From positions 1-64,000 of the forward strand of contig NZ_JASC01000004.1 in assembly GCF_000622365.1 (NCBI RefSeq): DNA of 64,000 bases, written 5' to 3'. The DNA comes from Sulfitobacter noctilucae (GTDB taxonomy: Bacteria; Pseudomonadota; Alphaproteobacteria; Rhodobacterales; Rhodobacteraceae). The notes beneath the pieces are model-generated. The model worked only from the letters and a program-made list of their open reading frames with translations. It was not told where the DNA came from and did not search any database. Position numbers and translations under genes: made by a program. Of this stretch, positions 61,814 through 64,000 are shown in pieces; position 1 is the stretch's first letter, and each line of letters starts with the position of its first letter.

Positions 61814-63885
61814 GCTGTGTCCTTTGCGGGTTCGATGATGGTATTGCCGAAATCGTCCACACGGCCCTTGAGGCCCGGTTCGATCAGGACGGTTGTGTCG
61901 GGCTGTTCCAGAATGGCGGGGCCGTTGATGATTGTGCCCACGGGCAAATTAAGCCGGTCGTAAATCGCCGTCTCGTGCCATTCAGTGCCGAAATGCACAG
62001 CGCGCGTCGCCTTGGGACTGACCGCGACTGTTGACGTGGGGGCCAGCGTGGACAGATCGAACTTTGGCCGCTTGCCCGTTACAGCAGAGCGCAGATTGAT
62101 GATCCGCCGTGTGCCGTTTTTCAGCAGCCTGCCGAAGGTCGCCTGATAGGCGGTGTCGAAGGCGGCCTCAACTTCGGCCTTGGTGGGCAGTGTCACTTTA
62201 CCATCCTTCACTTCAACGCTCAGCGGGACAGAAACCGTATGCGTCTGCCCGACATAGGCCATGTCCAACTCGAACCCGACCTCGCGTGCTTCGAAGGTGG
62301 TGCGAGCGGCATCCAGCAAGGCCATACCACCATCCGTGTGATCTTGCATGAACTGCGCCAATGCGGCTTCATCCAGCGTCGAGACCAGTGTGTTCACCGT
62401 CTGCACAAAATCCTGCCGCATGTCGGCAATGACGCACCCCATTGCGGAAGTTACACCGGGATATCGGGGAACAATTGCACTGGCGATGCCGACCTCTGCC
62501 AGCATGGCCCCAGCATGCAGCGCACCGCCGCCTCCGAAGGGCATGAAGGCAAAGCGTTTTGGGTCAAAGCCGCGCTCAATGCTGACCAGACGGATCGCTC
62601 CGGCCATGCGGGAATTGGCGACCTTCAGGATTGCCTCGGCCGCCGCCAGCGTGTCTAACCCCAGCGGTTGGCCCACATGCACATCAATTGCCTTTTTTGC
62701 AGCCTCCACGTCCAGCCGCTCCAGCTTGCCGCCGATGGGGTTTTCCGGATCAATCCGGCCCAGCACCACATTAGCGTCCGTCACCGTGGGGCGATCATTG
62801 CCCAGACCGTAGGCCACCGGCCCGGGATCCGATCCGGCGCTTTCGGGGCCGATGTTCAGCAAGCCGCCTTTGTCCACCCAAGCAATGGAACCGCCACCCG
62901 CGCCGATTGTGGTAATCTCGATCATCGGCGCACGGACGACCATGCCAAAATCGATGGCGGTTTGCGGCGACAGCATCGATTTGCCTTCGGAGATCAAGGA
63001 CACATCAAAGCTGGTGCCGCCCATGTCACCTGTGATGACATTGTCGAAGCCAGCGGTGGACGCAATGTAGGCCGCCGCGATGACACCCGCAGCAGGGCCA
63101 GAGAGCGCCGTGCGTACCGGCAGGCGGCAGGCAGTGTCCACCGCCATCACGCCGCCGTTCGACTGCACGATCATGAACTCACCGTCAAAGCCGCCCTTTT
63201 TGAGGGCCGCTTCCAACCGGCCCAGATAGCCGGAAACCTCGGGTTGCAGATAGGCGTTAAGAGCGGTGGTGGAAAAGCGTTCAAACTCACGGATTTCCGG
63301 CAGGATTTCCGAGGATGCCGATACATGGGGGTTGGGCCAAATCTCGCGCACCGCCGCCACAGCATGTGCTTCGTTTTCGGGGTTGGCATAGGCGTTGGCA
63401 AAGAGGATCGACACCGCCGCGCAGCCGTCTTCCATCAATTGCTGCGCCGCGTTGCGCACAGCTTCCAGATCGACGGGTGTGCGGATATCGCCGCTCGCCA
63501 AGGTCCGCTCCGGCACTTCCAACCGGTTTCGGCGGTCCACCACCGGCTCGAAATCGCCGCGCAGCCCCCATGTGCGGGGCCGGTCGCGGCGGCGCATTTC
63601 CAGCACGTCGCGCAGGCCTTCGGTGCAGATCACGCCTGTCTTGGCACCCTTGCGTTCCAGCAGCGCGTTGGTGCCGGCCGTGGTTCCGTGCACCACCACA
63701 GAGATCTCTGATAGGTCCGCGACCTCGCGCCGGATGCCGTCCAGAAACCCGCCCGATTGGTCGGGCCGCGTTGTCGGCACCTTGGCGACCGCTGCCGTGC
63801 CATCAGCCTCGTTCAGCACGAAAACATCCGTAAAGGTGCCGCCCACATCAACACCGATCATGCGGCCCTTGCTTACTGCGCTCAT
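61810..63885 (-). CDS. hyuA: Hydantoinase/oxoprolinase subunit A
   Basis: 691 residues from the ATG at 63885, whose ATGA overlaps the preceding stop. ATPase motifs are GVDVGGTFTDVFVLN and ITGDMGGTSFDVSLI, with AFMPFGGGGALHAGAM near the middle. HyuA works with HyuB in ATP-dependent opening of hydantoin, 5-oxoproline, caprolactam, or carboxylation of acetone-like ketones; the exact substrate is unknown here. Confidence 0.92.
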   Translation of the reverse strand: MSAVSKGRMIGVDVGGTFTDVFVLNEADGTAAVAKVPTTRPDQSGGFLDGIRREVADLSEISVVVHGTTAGTNALLERKGAKTGVICTEGLRDVLEMRRRDRPRTWGLRGDFEPVVDRRNRLEVPERTLASGDIRTPVDLEAVRNAAQQLMEDGCAAVSILFANAYANPENEAHAVAAVREIWPNPHVSASSEILPEIREFERFSTTALNAYLQPEVSGYLGRLEAALKKGGFDGEFMIVQSNGGVMAVDTACRLPVRTALSGPAAGVIAAAYIASTAGFDNVITGDMGGTSFDVSLISEGKSMLSPQTAIDFGMVVRAPMIEITTIGAGGGSIAWVDKGGLLNIGPESAGSDPGPVAYGLGNDRPTVTDANVVLGRIDPENPIGGKLERLDVEAAKKAIDVHVGQPLGLDTLAAAEAILKVANSRMAGAIRLVSIERGFDPKRFAFMPFGGGGALHAGAMLAEVGIASAIVPRYPGVTSAMGCVIADMRQDFVQTVNTLVSTLDEAALAQFMQDHTDGGMALLDAARTTFEAREVGFELDMAYVGQTHTVSVPLSVEVKDGKVTLPTKAEVEAAFDTAYQATFGRLLKNGTRRIINLRSAVTGKRPKFDLSTLAPTSTVAVSPKATRAVHFGTEWHETAIYDRLNLPVGTIINGPAILEQPDTTVLIEPGLKGRVDDFGNTIIEPAKDTA

Positions 63886-64000
63886 TGGTCTGCCTCCCGC
63901 CATGCGGTGCCATAGGTTTCATCTGCCTTGGTATCTGTCATCAGCCCCCGCGCCACATCGCGAGCGATAGCGCTTGCCGCGCGGTCCGCTGTCGCGCCGT
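63882..64000 (-). CDS. hyuB: Hydantoinase/oxoprolinase subunit B, C-terminal end only
   Basis: Only the last ~38 codons lie in the window (ADRAASAIARDVARG, ADETYGTAWREADQ, stop at 63884-63882). The DVARGLM...DETYG pattern resembles HyuB C-termini (DV..G..s...A...YG). Its position directly before hyuA, with an ATGA overlap, supports the call. The rest is beyond the right edge. Confidence 0.65.
   Translation of the reverse strand, partial: GATADRAASAIARDVARGLMTDTKADETYGTAWREADQ

Noticed and set aside
1-64000. tRNA, rRNA or riboswitch genes
   Set aside because: None was recognised by eye in the intergenic gaps; a covariance-model scan would be needed to exclude small RNAs.

Overview
The window looks like a chromosomal stretch of a marine alphaproteobacterium of the Roseobacter group (Rhodobacteraceae). 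This is inferred from GC-rich coding sequence, stop/start-overlapping operons (ATGA and TGATG junctions), and the gene types: Liv-type and TctABC transporters, Entner-Doudoroff genes, a circularly permuted ATP-grasp/alpha-E/transglutaminase block, and DUF4214/RTX secreted proteins. No rRNA, tRNA, CRISPR array, prophage or replication origin was recognised.

Layout. 1-5.35 kb is a scarred mobile region. Pieces of at least three IS3-family elements bracket a PAS histidine kinase and a glycine-repeat secreted protein, both more AT-rich than the rest. 5.3-7.1 kb holds a CobW-type metallochaperone gene (frameshifted, IS remnant at its 3' end) divergent from an Rrf2 regulator. 7.2-11.3 kb holds an ArgE-like deacylase, an MDR dehydrogenase, a P-loop sugar kinase and a SmoS-like polyol dehydrogenase. 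11.6-16.2 kb is a complete livJHMGF-type ABC transporter on the minus strand. 16.3-18.5 kb is a divergent pair: a polytopic membrane protein and a PCu(A)C-like lipoprotein-sized protein. 18.7-22.2 kb is one large secreted multidomain protein (SGNH + glycosidase-like + RTX + DUF4214). 22.2-27.2 kb carries a lyxose isomerase-like cupin, a BisC-type molybdoenzyme and a sulfatase.

27.2-31.2 kb is a minus-strand aromatic-acid operon (crotonase, MarR, feruloyl-CoA synthetase, amidohydrolase) with a clear operator-like inverted repeat in its promoter, next to a CHASE-domain histidine kinase.

The most striking block is 33.2-45.8 kb. A divergent promoter at 37.1 kb drives an aldehyde dehydrogenase, a Tm-1-like ATP-binding protein and perhaps an aldo/keto reductase one way. 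The other way it drives a tripartite tricarboxylate-type transporter, a cytochrome P450, a glutamine-synthetase-like ligase, a class I glutamine amidotransferase, an IclR regulator and an omega-aminotransferase. I read it as a candidate amine catabolic pathway built like the gamma-glutamyl putrescine (Puu) route, but with a P450 where an amine oxidase would be expected.

45.9-51.9 kb holds an AmgK-like sugar kinase, the ATP-grasp/alpha-E/transglutaminase block and a GNAT/polysaccharide deacetylase pair. 52.0-54.9 kb has a small secreted protein and eda-edd, preceded by a perfect LacI-type palindrome. 55.0-64.0 kb is a long minus-strand catabolic operon (hyuB-hyuA, an isochorismatase-fold hydrolase lacking the usual cysteine, a PEP mutase/isocitrate lyase family enzyme, a flavoprotein, a YtcJ-like amidohydrolase, aldehyde dehydrogenase and SDR) that runs off the right edge. 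The theme is uptake and catabolism of diverse organic compounds.
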